Of a stretch of DNA of 30,783 nt, positions 7,768 through 14,439 are shown in pieces. The stretch spans positions 1 through 30,783 of the forward strand of contig JAHHQY010000013.1 in the NCBI GenBank assembly GCA_020026115.1, given 5' to 3'. Origin of the DNA: Actinobacillus sp. Lineage in GTDB: Bacteria; Pseudomonadota; Gammaproteobacteria; Enterobacterales; Pasteurellaceae. The position numbers and the translations under genes are program-made. A model generated the notes under the pieces. It ran no database searches. It was not told where the DNA came from and worked only from the letters and a program-made list of their open reading frames with translations. Position 1 is the first letter of the stretch. Each line of letters begins with the position of its first letter.

Positions 7768-8919
7768 ATGAAATCAATTAATTACGATAAAAACTTTCCT
7801 GCATTAAGCGATGCAGAAAAAGAAGCAAATAGCAAAATTAAAGTGATTTGCGGTATGTCAGGCGGTGTGGATTCTTCTGTTTCAGCATTTATCTTGCAAC
7901 AACAAGGTTATGATGTTGAAGGTTTATTTATGAAAAACTGGGAAGAAGATGACGACACAGATTATTGCACGGCAGCCGCAGATTTAGCGGATGCGCAAGC
8001 GGTATGTGATAAGCTCGGCATCAAATTACATAAAATTAATTTTGCTGCGGAATATTGGGATAATGTTTTCGAACATTTCCTAGAAGAATACAAAGCAGGA
8101 CGTACGCCAAATCCGGATATCTTATGTAATAAAGAAATTAAATTTAAAGCGTTTTTAGAATATGCCGCTGAAGATTTAGGCGCAAATTTTATTGCGACAG
8201 GACATTATGTTCGTAAAGGTGAAAAAAACGGCGAAGCTTTATTATTACGAGGCTTGGATCAAAACAAAGATCAAAGTTACTTTCTTTATGCGTTAACTGA
8301 AAAACAAGTCGCACAAAGTTTATTTCCCGTAGGCGAAATTGAAAAACCACTCGTTCGTGCGATTGCAGAAGATATTGGTTTAGTGACAGCGAAGAAAAAA
8401 GACTCAACCGGTATTTGTTTTATTGGCGAACGTAAATTTAAAGACTTCTTAGCGCGTTATTTACCAGCACAGCCTGGCGAAATTAAAACCACAGAAGGCG
8501 AAGTGATTGGACGTCATGACGGTTTGATGTATCACACCTTAGGTCAGCGTAAAGGCTTAGGCATTGGTGGTATTAAAGGCAAAAGTGAAAATGCTTGGTA
8601 TGTGGTAGAAAAAGATTTAGAAAATAATGTGTTAGTGGTTGCTCAAGGTTTAGACAACAGCGCGTTACTTTCCCGTGGTTTAAAAGCTCAGCAATTAACT
8701 TGGGTAAGTACTCGTCCATTACGTGAAAATTTACGTTGCACAGTAAAAACACGTTATCGTCAAACGGACATTCCTTGTGAAATTCGTCCAATTGATGACC
8801 ATAGCATAGAAGTGTATTTTGATGAGCCACAAATCGCCGTCACCCCAGGACAATCCGCCGTATTCTATTTAGGCGAAGTTTGTTTAGGTGGTGGGATTAT
8901 TGAAAAAGCCATCAAATAA
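7768..8919 (+). CDS. mnmA: tRNA-specific 2-thiouridylase MnmA
   Basis: MnmA thiolates U34 of tRNA Lys, Glu and Gln (s2U), using ATP and sulfur passed through the Tus relay. The 383-residue protein has the PP-loop SGGVDSS at 31-37, the two catalytic cysteines Cys120 (DILCNKE) and Cys217 (TGICFIG), and the usual C-terminal barrel. The N terminus is some 20 residues longer than the conserved core start (KVICGMSGG), as is common in Haemophilus-type MnmA. AAAGGA at 7758-7763 serves the ATG. A repeat-built hairpin follows the stop. Confidence 0.97.
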   Translation: MKSINYDKNFPALSDAEKEANSKIKVICGMSGGVDSSVSAFILQQQGYDVEGLFMKNWEEDDDTDYCTAAADLADAQAVCDKLGIKLHKINFAAEYWDNVFEHFLEEYKAGRTPNPDILCNKEIKFKAFLEYAAEDLGANFIATGHYVRKGEKNGEALLLRGLDQNKDQSYFLYALTEKQVAQSLFPVGEIEKPLVRAIAEDIGLVTAKKKDSTGICFIGERKFKDFLARYLPAQPGEIKTTEGEVIGRHDGLMYHTLGQRKGLGIGGIKGKSENAWYVVEKDLENNVLVVAQGLDNSALLSRGLKAQQLTWVSTRPLRENLRCTVKTRYRQTDIPCEIRPIDDHSIEVYFDEPQIAVTPGQSAVFYLGEVCLGGGIIEKAIK

Positions 8920-8936
8920 TCACGGATAAAAAGAAC

Positions 8937-8946
8937 TCGCGCCGAA
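8937..8946 (+). repeat. Dispersed 10-mer repeat copy, exact
   Basis: Exact TCGCGCCGAA followed by AAAAT; left arm of the hairpin after mnmA. Confidence 0.8.
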
Positions 8947-8962
8947 AAATGGTAAGAGATTT

Positions 8963-8972
8963 TTCGGCGCGA
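8963..8972 (-). repeat. Dispersed 10-mer repeat copy, exact
   Basis: Exact TTCGGCGCGA preceded by a T tract; right arm of the hairpin after mnmA. Confidence 0.8.
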
Positions 8973-9022
8973 GTGTTCATTGAGCAAAAAGTAGAATTTT
9001 TCGACTTTTTGTTTAAAAAATC

Positions 9023-9050
9023 TTGTTATTTAATAAAAGGGCGGTATAAT
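9023..9050 (+). promoter_or_regulatory. Promoter of the rpsF operon
   Basis: TTGTTA (9023-9028), 16 bases and a perfect TATAAT (9045-9050). Transcription should begin near 9056-9058, giving a leader of about 94 bases before rpsF. Confidence 0.75.
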
Positions 9051-9053
9051 ATC

Positions 9054-9150
9054 GCGCCTTACAGTCGTGATTATTTTTTTCGTTCCTTGCTTCCGCAAGA
9101 TTGGCGACTGGTCTTATCGTCGGAGGCTGATTAACCCGTAAGGAGCAGTA
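9054..9150 (+). promoter_or_regulatory. rpsF leader, likely S6:S18 autoregulatory RNA
   Basis: The leader can fold into nested helices. CCTTAC at 9057-9062 pairs with GTAAGG at 9138-9143, covering most of the rpsF Shine-Dalgarno AAGGAG. AGTCG (9063-9067) pairs with CGACT (9105-9109), and CTTGC/GCAAG (9086-9090/9095-9099) closes a TTCC loop that brings a CCG to the tip. A CCG-bearing hairpin is the hallmark of the known S6:S18-binding leader motif. The assignment to that motif is from memory; the pairing is directly visible. Confidence 0.55.
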
Positions 9151-9522
9151 ATGCGTCACTACGAAATCGTTTTTATGGTTCATCCGGACCAAAGCGAACA
9201 AGTACCTGCGATGATCGAACGCTATACAACTTCAATTACTGAAGCTGGTGGTCAAATTCATCGTTTAGAAGATTGGGGTCGTCGTCAATTAGCGTACCCA
9301 ATTAACAAATTACATAAAGCACACTACGTGCTTATGAATGTAGAAGCGCCTCAAAACGTAATCGACGAGCTAGAAACAACATTCCGTTACAACGATGCAG
9401 TTATCCGTAACGCAATTATGCGCACTAAGCACGCCGTAACAGAAGCGTCCCCAATGGCTAAAGCACGCGAAGAACGCAAAGCTGTAGCTGAAGTTGAAAC
9501 CAACGAGGATGCAGGCGAGTAA
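9151..9522 (+). CDS. rpsF: 30S ribosomal protein S6
   Basis: S6 binds the central domain of 16S rRNA together with S18. The 123-residue product begins MRHYEIVFMVHPDQSEQ and contains RLEDWGRRQLAYPI, both strongly conserved, and ends in an acidic tail that is shorter than in E. coli. AAGGAG at 9140-9145 precedes the ATG. It is the first gene of the classic rpsF-priB-rpsR-rplI operon, and its stop abuts the priB start codon. Confidence 0.97.
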   Translation: MRHYEIVFMVHPDQSEQVPAMIERYTTSITEAGGQIHRLEDWGRRQLAYPINKLHKAHYVLMNVEAPQNVIDELETTFRYNDAVIRNAIMRTKHAVTEASPMAKAREERKAVAEVETNEDAGE

Positions 9523-9834
9523 TTGTCTATTAACAACCGGTTATCGTTAACAGGTAAAGTTGCGACTTTCCCAAAACGTATAACAGCCCCTAATGGCATT
9601 CAGCATTGTCGCTTTATTTTAGAGCATCGTTCAATGCGAAATGAAGCAGGGTTTAACCGTCAAGTATGGTGTAAAGTTCCTGTGCAAATTAGTGGTAAAG
9701 AGTTAATAGCGCAAACGCAAAGCATTACGGTCGGTATGAATTTATTGGTTATCGGTTTTTTAAATTCCGAGCGCAGCCAAAATGGCTTAAACCAATTAGT
9801 ATTACATACCGAGCAAATCGAATTTATAGATTAG
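9523..9834 (+). CDS. priB: Primosomal replication protein PriB
   Basis: PriB is a single-strand DNA binding OB-fold protein that joins PriA at stalled forks to reload the replication machinery. The 103-residue product (N-N-R-L-S-L-T-G-K..., CRFILEHRS, AGFNRQVWCKVPV, SITVG, LHTEQIEFID) matches PriB across its length. The start is the TTG at 9523, immediately after the rpsF stop, giving the E. coli-like N terminus; no ATG fits. Such an abutting, weak start implies translation coupled to rpsF and low output relative to the ribosomal proteins. Confidence 0.93.
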   Translation: MSINNRLSLTGKVATFPKRITAPNGIQHCRFILEHRSMRNEAGFNRQVWCKVPVQISGKELIAQTQSITVGMNLLVIGFLNSERSQNGLNQLVLHTEQIEFID

Positions 9835-9846
9835 GAGAATCGCCAC

Positions 9847-10074
9847 ATGGCACGTTATTTCCGTCGTCGTAAGTTCTGCCGTTTCACAGCGGAAAATGTA
9901 ACTGAAATCGATTACAAAGATGTAGCTACATTAAAGAACTATATTTCAGAAAGCGGCAAAATTGTCCCTAGCCGTATTACTGGTACTCGTGCGAAGTACC
10001 AACGTCAATTAGCTCGTGCAATCAAACGCGCGCGTTATTTAGCGTTACTTCCATATACTGACAACCAACACTAG
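9847..10074 (+). CDS. rpsR: 30S ribosomal protein S18
   Basis: S18 is the partner of S6 on the 30S platform. The 75-residue protein starts MARYFRRRKFCRFTAE and contains KNYISESGKIVPSRITGT, the family signature. AGGAG at 9833-9837 overlaps the priB stop and gives good spacing. The S6:S18 heterodimer is the presumed ligand of the operon leader. Confidence 0.98.
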   Translation: MARYFRRRKFCRFTAENVTEIDYKDVATLKNYISESGKIVPSRITGTRAKYQRQLARAIKRARYLALLPYTDNQH

Positions 10075-10092
10075 TTGCAAGGAGTACAGTAA

Positions 10093-10542
10093 ATGCAAGT
10101 TATTTTATTAGAAAAATTAGCTCACTTAGGTAACATCGGTGACCAAGTGAACGTTAAAGCTGGTTATGCTCGTAACTTCTTACTTCCTAAAGGTAAAGCA
10201 GTTATGGCAACCGCAGCAAATATCGAATATTTTGAAGCTCGTCGCGCTGAACTTGAAGCAAAAGCTGCAGAAGTTTTAGCTCAAGCACAAGCACGCGCTG
10301 CACAATTAGCAGAATTAGCAAAAGTTGTTATCGCATCTAAAGCTGGTGATGAAGGTCGTTTATTCGGTTCAATCACAACTCGCGATGTTGCTGATGCTGT
10401 TAACGCAGCTGGTGTTGAATTAGCGAAAAGCGAAGTTCGTTTATCAAATGGTCCAATTCGTACCACTGGTGAACACGAAGTTCGTTTCCAACTTCACCCA
10501 GAAGTATTTGCGAGCTTAATCGTAAATGTAGTTGCAGAATAA
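10093..10542 (+). CDS. rplI: 50S ribosomal protein L9
   Basis: L9 binds 23S rRNA near the L1 stalk through its N-terminal domain. The 149-residue product shows MQVILLEKLAHLGNIGDQV, YARNFLLPKGKA, a long alanine/glutamate-rich connecting helix, and a C-terminal domain with GRLFGSIT. AAGGAG at about 10079-10084 serves the ATG. It closes the operon and is followed by a strong terminator. Confidence 0.98.
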   Translation: MQVILLEKLAHLGNIGDQVNVKAGYARNFLLPKGKAVMATAANIEYFEARRAELEAKAAEVLAQAQARAAQLAELAKVVIASKAGDEGRLFGSITTRDVADAVNAAGVELAKSEVRLSNGPIRTTGEHEVRFQLHPEVFASLIVNVVAE

Positions 10543-10560
10543 TTTTTATTCTGAAACGGG

Positions 10561-10590
10561 AAAACCTAGCCCTATGGCTAGGTTTTTTTT
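10561..10590 (+). terminator. Terminator of the rpsF-rplI operon
   Basis: AAAACCTAGCC, loop CTAT and GGCTAGGTTTT followed by further Ts, 18 bases after the rplI stop: a textbook intrinsic terminator. Confidence 0.93.
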
Positions 10591-10626
10591 ATGATTTAAA
10601 AATTAATTTTTAACATTTCTTTACTT

Positions 10627-10645
10627 GCACTTTCAAAGAAAGTGC
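10627..10645. other. Inverted repeat GCACTTTC/GAAAGTGC before trhP
   Basis: An 8-bp stem with an AAA loop in the trhP upstream region, 25 bases before the start codon. The arms contain AAAGTGC, the first part of the Haemophilus uptake core without its GGT. The same arms recur in the rpoZ terminator. It may be an operator or the remnant of an inverted uptake-signal pair. Confidence 0.4.
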
Positions 10646-10670
10646 CTGACTTAAACTCAGAGAGAAAAAT

Positions 10671-12035
10671 ATGAACAAACCAGAATTACTTTCCCCTGCA
10701 GGATCTTTAAAAAATATGCGCTACGCTTTTGCTTATGGCGCAGACGCTGTTTATGCAGGGCAACCTCGTTATAGTTTACGTGTGCGCAACAATGACTTTA
10801 ATCACAAAAATTTACAAATTGGTATTGATGAAGCCCATGCATTAGGTAAAAAATTCTATGTGGTTGTTAACATCGCACCTCATAATTCTAAGCTAAAAAC
10901 CTTTATTAAAGATTTAGAACCTGTTGTAGCCATGAAACCTGATGCTTTAATTATGTCTGATGCCGGCTTAATTATGTTAGTGCGCGAACATTTTCCTGAT
11001 ATGCCGGTACATCTTTCGGTGCAAGCGAATGCGGTAAACTGGGCGACGGTAAAATTCTGGCAAAAAATGGGTTTAACGCGCGTTATTTTATCTCGTGAAT
11101 TATCTTTGCGTGAAATTGCAGAAATTCGTGAAAAAGTACCAGAAATGGAAATTGAAGTATTTATTCATGGCGCACTTTGTATGGCATATTCTGGCCGTTG
11201 CTTGCTTTCGGGTTATATCAATAAGCGCGATCCTAACCAAGGTACATGTACTAATGCTTGTCGTTGGGAATATAAAGTTAAAGAAGGCAAAGAAGATGAC
11301 GTGGGCAACATTGTTAATGCGCAAGAGCAAATTTCAGTCAAAAATGTTGCGCCAACCTTAGGCGAAGGGGATACGACAAATCGCGTTTTCTTACTAACTG
11401 AAAGCCAGCGTCCTGAAGAAGAAATGAGTGCTTTTGAAGATGAACATGGCACTTATATTATGAACAGTAAAGATTTACGTGCCGTTCAGCATGTAGATGA
11501 ATTAACCAAACTTGGCGTGCATTCTTTAAAAATTGAAGGGCGTACGAAATCTTTTTATTATTGCGCACGCACAGCACAAGTGTATCGTAAAGCCATTGAT
11601 GACGCGGCAAGCGGTAAACCTTTCGATCCAAGTTTGATGGATAGCTTAGAAAGTCTTGCGCATCGCGGTTATACCGAAGGTTTTTTACGTCGTCATACAC
11701 ACGATGAATATCAAAATTACGATTACGGTTATTCTATTTCAGAGCGTCAGCAATTTGTGGGTGAATTTACAGGCGTAAGAAATGCAGAAGGCTGGGCTGA
11801 AGTGGCCGTGAAAAATAAATTCTTAGTAGGCGATAGCGTAGAAATGATGACGCCAAAAGGTAATATTACTTTCACGATTCATCAATTAGTTAATCGCAAA
11901 GGCGAAGAAGTTGATGCTGGTCGTGGCGATGGACATTTTGTTTTTCTTGATGTACCCGCTGATGTAGATTTAGATTTCGCACTTTTAATGCGTAATTTAA
12001 GCGATACAAACACACGAAATCCGCATAATAAATAA
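10671..12035 (+). CDS. trhP: Peptidase U32 family tRNA hydroxylation protein TrhP (YegQ)
   Basis: TrhP is the U32-family protein that in E. coli hydroxylates U34 of several tRNAs to ho5U, in a prephenate-dependent way, despite the family's peptidase name. The 454-residue product, close to the E. coli length, starts MNKPELLSPAGSLKN and has the family cysteines Cys170, Cys177, Cys193 and Cys197, which probably hold an iron-sulfur cluster. KSLKIEGRTKS-like and hydrophilic C-terminal regions follow. It is a single-gene unit between two terminators. The YegQ subgroup is chosen over YhbU/RlhA by N terminus and length. Confidence 0.9.
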   Translation: MNKPELLSPAGSLKNMRYAFAYGADAVYAGQPRYSLRVRNNDFNHKNLQIGIDEAHALGKKFYVVVNIAPHNSKLKTFIKDLEPVVAMKPDALIMSDAGLIMLVREHFPDMPVHLSVQANAVNWATVKFWQKMGLTRVILSRELSLREIAEIREKVPEMEIEVFIHGALCMAYSGRCLLSGYINKRDPNQGTCTNACRWEYKVKEGKEDDVGNIVNAQEQISVKNVAPTLGEGDTTNRVFLLTESQRPEEEMSAFEDEHGTYIMNSKDLRAVQHVDELTKLGVHSLKIEGRTKSFYYCARTAQVYRKAIDDAASGKPFDPSLMDSLESLAHRGYTEGFLRRHTHDEYQNYDYGYSISERQQFVGEFTGVRNAEGWAEVAVKNKFLVGDSVEMMTPKGNITFTIHQLVNRKGEEVDAGRGDGHFVFLDVPADVDLDFALLMRNLSDTNTRNPHNK

Positions 12036-12040
12036 AAACT

Positions 12041-12071
12041 AAAAATGGCATCTTAAAGATGCCATTTTTTT
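12041..12071 (+). terminator. Terminator after trhP, probably bidirectional
   Basis: AAAAATGGCATC, a five-base loop and GATGCCATTTTT with extra Ts just after the trhP stop. The A run on the other side makes it usable for the convergent outer-membrane gene. Confidence 0.9.
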
Positions 12072-12141
12072 ATTCGTAAGTTTTTGGTTTAGACTAGCTA
12101 AAGACCATTAAAGCGAACTTTCTTAGTGTTAGAAAGATTTT

Positions 12142-12747
12142 TTAGAATCTGAAGCGAAGAGTTAAACCCGCGCCGAAAGAATGTGCTGGATCATGACTAA
12201 GAAGATCCCAATGGGCATCCATACCGACAAGTAAGTTTTCAATAAGTTGGTATTCCATACCTGTTACCACACCTACACCTAAATTGTTTGATTTCACTTC
12301 AATACCTTGATTTTCTAGGCTTTGTTTTAATTCATTATCGGTATTGAATTTTGTGTAAACTAAACGGCCACCAATGAAAGGTTGAAACGATGTGCTCGCT
12401 CTAAAGTTATAAATACCTGAAAAACCAAGATTTTTGATTTTCATTTCACCTTTGATGGCAGGATCATCACTGGTTAATTTACCTAAATCTTTATAGTTTA
12501 CTTCAGCACGAAATCCACCGAAGTCATAACCCACAGCAAGAGCTGGAGTAAAACCAGATGTTTTTAAATCTTCTAAAGTCGCATTGACAGAATCAAAGGT
12601 GACTTTTGTTTTTGTAAAATCAGCATAAGCGGAAACATAAAAACCTTTATTATCAACGTAGTTAACCACTTCAGTATAAGGCAAAATTTCGGCGCAAGCC
12701 GTAGTTGTCAGCATAAGACCAGAAACAAATAAAAGATGTTTTTTCAT
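12142..12747 (-). CDS. Small outer-membrane beta-barrel protein, opacity/OmpA-like porin family
   Basis: A 201-residue exported protein starting at the ATG at 12747 (MKKHLLFVSG); an upstream in-frame ATG would add 11 residues before the signal peptide and lacks a ribosome site. Signal peptide about 1-18 with cleavage after A-C-A. The mature part has alternating aromatic/polar strands (GFYVSAYADFTK, ALAVGYDFGG, FQPFIGGRLVYT) and ends in LRFRF, the terminal phenylalanine typical of outer-membrane proteins. Size and pattern fit an 8-stranded barrel similar to the opacity-type proteins of Haemophilus. A role in surface interaction is inference. Confidence 0.75.
   Translation of the reverse strand: MKKHLLFVSGLMLTTTACAEILPYTEVVNYVDNKGFYVSAYADFTKTKVTFDSVNATLEDLKTSGFTPALAVGYDFGGFRAEVNYKDLGKLTSDDPAIKGEMKIKNLGFSGIYNFRASTSFQPFIGGRLVYTKFNTDNELKQSLENQGIEVKSNNLGVGVVTGMEYQLIENLLVGMDAHWDLLSHDPAHSFGAGLTLRFRF
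12168..12177 (+). repeat. Dispersed 10-mer repeat copy, one mismatch
   Basis: CCGCGCCGAA inside the 3' end of the outer-membrane gene, where it encodes the strand F-G-A-G. Confidence 0.55.
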
Positions 12748-12903
12748 AAAAGATATCCAAAGTTTAATAATATAAATCATGTTTAAATTAAGTTACGACA
12801 AAGTAACGAGGCAGATTGTACAAAAAAAAACAACCGCGAAAGAGGATGCTTATTTTTGGTTAAAAAATGACTTATAAAAATGGAAATAAGATAAAAAAAT
12901 CAC

Positions 12904-12931
12904 TTTCGCGCCGAAAAAAAGAGGATATAAT
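12904..12931 (+). promoter_or_regulatory. Putative promoter of the amidohydrolase gene
   Basis: TATAAT at 12926-12931 sits 33 bases before the ATG. The -35 position holds TTTCGC (12904-12909, 16-base spacer), which is part of a dispersed repeat copy and a poor match to consensus, so an activator or a weak promoter is likely. Confidence 0.5.
12906..12915 (+). repeat. Dispersed 10-mer repeat copy, exact
   Basis: Exact TCGCGCCGAA followed by seven more A/G bases, in the promoter of the amidohydrolase gene, overlapping where the -35 box should be. Confidence 0.8.
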
Positions 12932-12963
12932 TTTTGCGCAATTTCTCAACATAAGGAGCTTTT

Positions 12964-14364
12964 ATGTCTTTACGTAAACGTCTTTTTGCAGTGAGCTTAT
13001 TAAGTTTGCCTTTCTATGCTCAAGCGATTGAATCCGCTGATTTAATGTTGACTCATGGTACGGTTTTAACCATGAATGCACAAAATCAAGTGTTTAATGA
13101 TGGCACCGTAGTGATTAAAGATAATAAGATTATTGCGGTAGGTAATGAAAAATTAACCCAAGAATATACGGCGAAAAAAGTCTTAAATGTTGATGGCGAC
13201 ATTGTTATGCCAGGTTTAATAAATACGCATACTCACGCTTCGATGACCGTTTTTCGCTCTTTAGCTGATGATGTGCCAGACCGTCTGCATCGTTATATTT
13301 TTCCTTTGGAAAAACAAATGGTGTCCCGAGAAATGGTTCGTGTCGGTGCAAATTTAGCCAATGTGGAAATGCTAAAAGGCGGGGTGACCACTTATGCGGA
13401 TATGTATTATTTTGAAGATGAAGTTGCGAAAACAGTAGATAAAATCGGTATGCGAGCGGTTTTGGGCGAAACAGTGATTAAATTTCCCGTAGCGGATGCG
13501 AAAAATGCCGATGAAGGTATTGCTTATGCGCAAAAATTTATTGCTCAATATAAAAATCATCCACGAATTATTCCCGCTTTTGCCCCTCACGCACCTTACA
13601 CCAATACCACGGAACATTTGCAAAAAATCGCTCAATTATCTGAGCAAGAAAATGTCCCTGTTTTAATCCATTTGGCGGAAACTCAACGTGAAAAAGAGGC
13701 GATTGCTAAACGTACTCAAGGTAAAACGCCCGTGCAATATATGGCAGATATTGGCGCTCTTAATGCCCATGTTGTGGCAGCCCACGCCATTCACTTAAGT
13801 GCTGAAGATATGGATTTATTGAAAAAATACGATGTGGGTGTCGCTCATAATATTTCAGCGAATACGAAATCAGCAAAAGGGGTTTCGCCAGTGAGTGAAT
13901 TATTAAGTAAAGGCGTTCGCGTTGGTTTAGGTACAGACGGCCCAATGTCGAGCAATACCTTAAGTACGATGAATGAACTCAATTTAGTGGGGAAAATTCA
14001 CAAATTAGCCAATCACGATCGCGCGGCAATGCCCCCAATTAATGTGGTAAGAATGGCAACCATTGGGGCGGCGAAAGCGTTGCATTTAGAAAATAAAATT
14101 GGTTCGATTGAAGTAGGTAAATTAGCGGATTTAATTGTTGTGGATACCAAAGTGCCTAATATGGTGCCTATGTATAATCCGTATTCGGCCTTAGTTTACG
14201 GCGCGAATGCACATGATGTCCGCCATGCGATTGTAGATGGCAAATTGTTAATGGAAAACCGCCATATTTTAACCGTTGACGAGAAAGCGATTGTGCAAGA
14301 CGCACAAAAATTTGCTGAAAAAGTGCGGAAAACCGTTGTTGAGAATGGCGAACAAGTAAAATAA
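12964..14364 (+). CDS. Exported amidohydrolase of the TrzA/MtaD (methylthioadenosine/SAH deaminase-like) group
   Basis: A 466-residue metal-dependent amidohydrolase. Metal and catalytic residues are all visible: His89 and His91 (NTHTHA), His209 (APHAPY), His236 and Glu239 (IHLAET), His274/His277 and Asp325 (GTDGP), with the C-terminal GKLADLIVVD of the family. This pattern fits deaminases acting on adenosine-type or triazine-type rings. Unusually, it begins with a clear signal peptide (MSLRKRLFAVSLLSLPFYAQA, cleavage near residue 21), so the enzyme should be periplasmic. AAGGAG precedes the ATG at 12964. The substrate cannot be named from sequence. Confidence 0.85.
   Translation: MSLRKRLFAVSLLSLPFYAQAIESADLMLTHGTVLTMNAQNQVFNDGTVVIKDNKIIAVGNEKLTQEYTAKKVLNVDGDIVMPGLINTHTHASMTVFRSLADDVPDRLHRYIFPLEKQMVSREMVRVGANLANVEMLKGGVTTYADMYYFEDEVAKTVDKIGMRAVLGETVIKFPVADAKNADEGIAYAQKFIAQYKNHPRIIPAFAPHAPYTNTTEHLQKIAQLSEQENVPVLIHLAETQREKEAIAKRTQGKTPVQYMADIGALNAHVVAAHAIHLSAEDMDLLKKYDVGVAHNISANTKSAKGVSPVSELLSKGVRVGLGTDGPMSSNTLSTMNELNLVGKIHKLANHDRAAMPPINVVRMATIGAAKALHLENKIGSIEVGKLADLIVVDTKVPNMVPMYNPYSALVYGANAHDVRHAIVDGKLLMENRHILTVDEKAIVQDAQKFAEKVRKTVVENGEQVK
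14197..14206 (-). repeat. Dispersed 10-mer repeat copy, one mismatch
   Basis: TACGGCGCGA inside the amidohydrolase gene, encoding Y-G-A-N; could be chance. Confidence 0.35.
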
Positions 14365-14371
14365 ATAGGGT

Positions 14372-14381
14372 TCGCACCGAA
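14372..14381 (+). repeat. Dispersed 10-mer repeat copy, one mismatch
   Basis: TCGCACCGAA followed by an A tract, between the amidohydrolase stop and the gapA terminator. It is the same variant as at 101-110. Confidence 0.6.
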
Positions 14382-14389
14382 AAAAAGGA

Positions 14390-14422
14390 TAAAAAAATCC
14401 CCTTAAGGAAACTTAAGGGGAT
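14390..14422 (-). terminator. Terminator of gapA
   Basis: Read on the minus strand, ATCCCCTTAAG, loop TTTC and CTTAAGGGGAT are followed by seven Ts, 17 bases past the gapA stop. Confidence 0.92.
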
Positions 14423-14439
14423 GATAAACAAAGCGTTAA

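Larger units (their letters stand above)
8935..8974. terminator. Hairpin made of two inverted repeat copies after mnmA
   Basis: ACTCGCGCCGAAAAAT (8935-8950) and its perfect complement (8959-8974) form a 16-bp stem with an 8-base loop, 15 bases after the mnmA stop. The arms are two head-to-head copies of the dispersed element. The A/T tracts lie inside the stem and no T run follows, so termination is plausible but not certain; transcript-end stabilisation is an alternative. Confidence 0.7.

Noticed and set aside
8949..9134. 61-codon open frame running from the mnmA hairpin into the rpsF leader
   Set aside because: It overlaps the hairpin, the rpsF promoter and the structured leader, has no ribosome site and no recognisable protein features.
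9523..9834. Gene as a second ssb
   Set aside because: Length, operon position and the LEHRS/QVWCKVPV/EQIE pattern fit PriB rather than SSB, and there is no acidic C-terminal tip.
12691..12747. Lipobox in the outer-membrane protein signal peptide (T-T-A-C)
   Set aside because: The -3 residue and context are poor, A-C-A fits signal peptidase I, and a barrel ending in Phe is not expected to be a lipoprotein.
12748..12780. Longer start for the outer-membrane protein
   Set aside because: It would place 11 hydrophobic residues before a complete MKK-type signal peptide, and the GGAT ribosome site fits the ATG at 12747.
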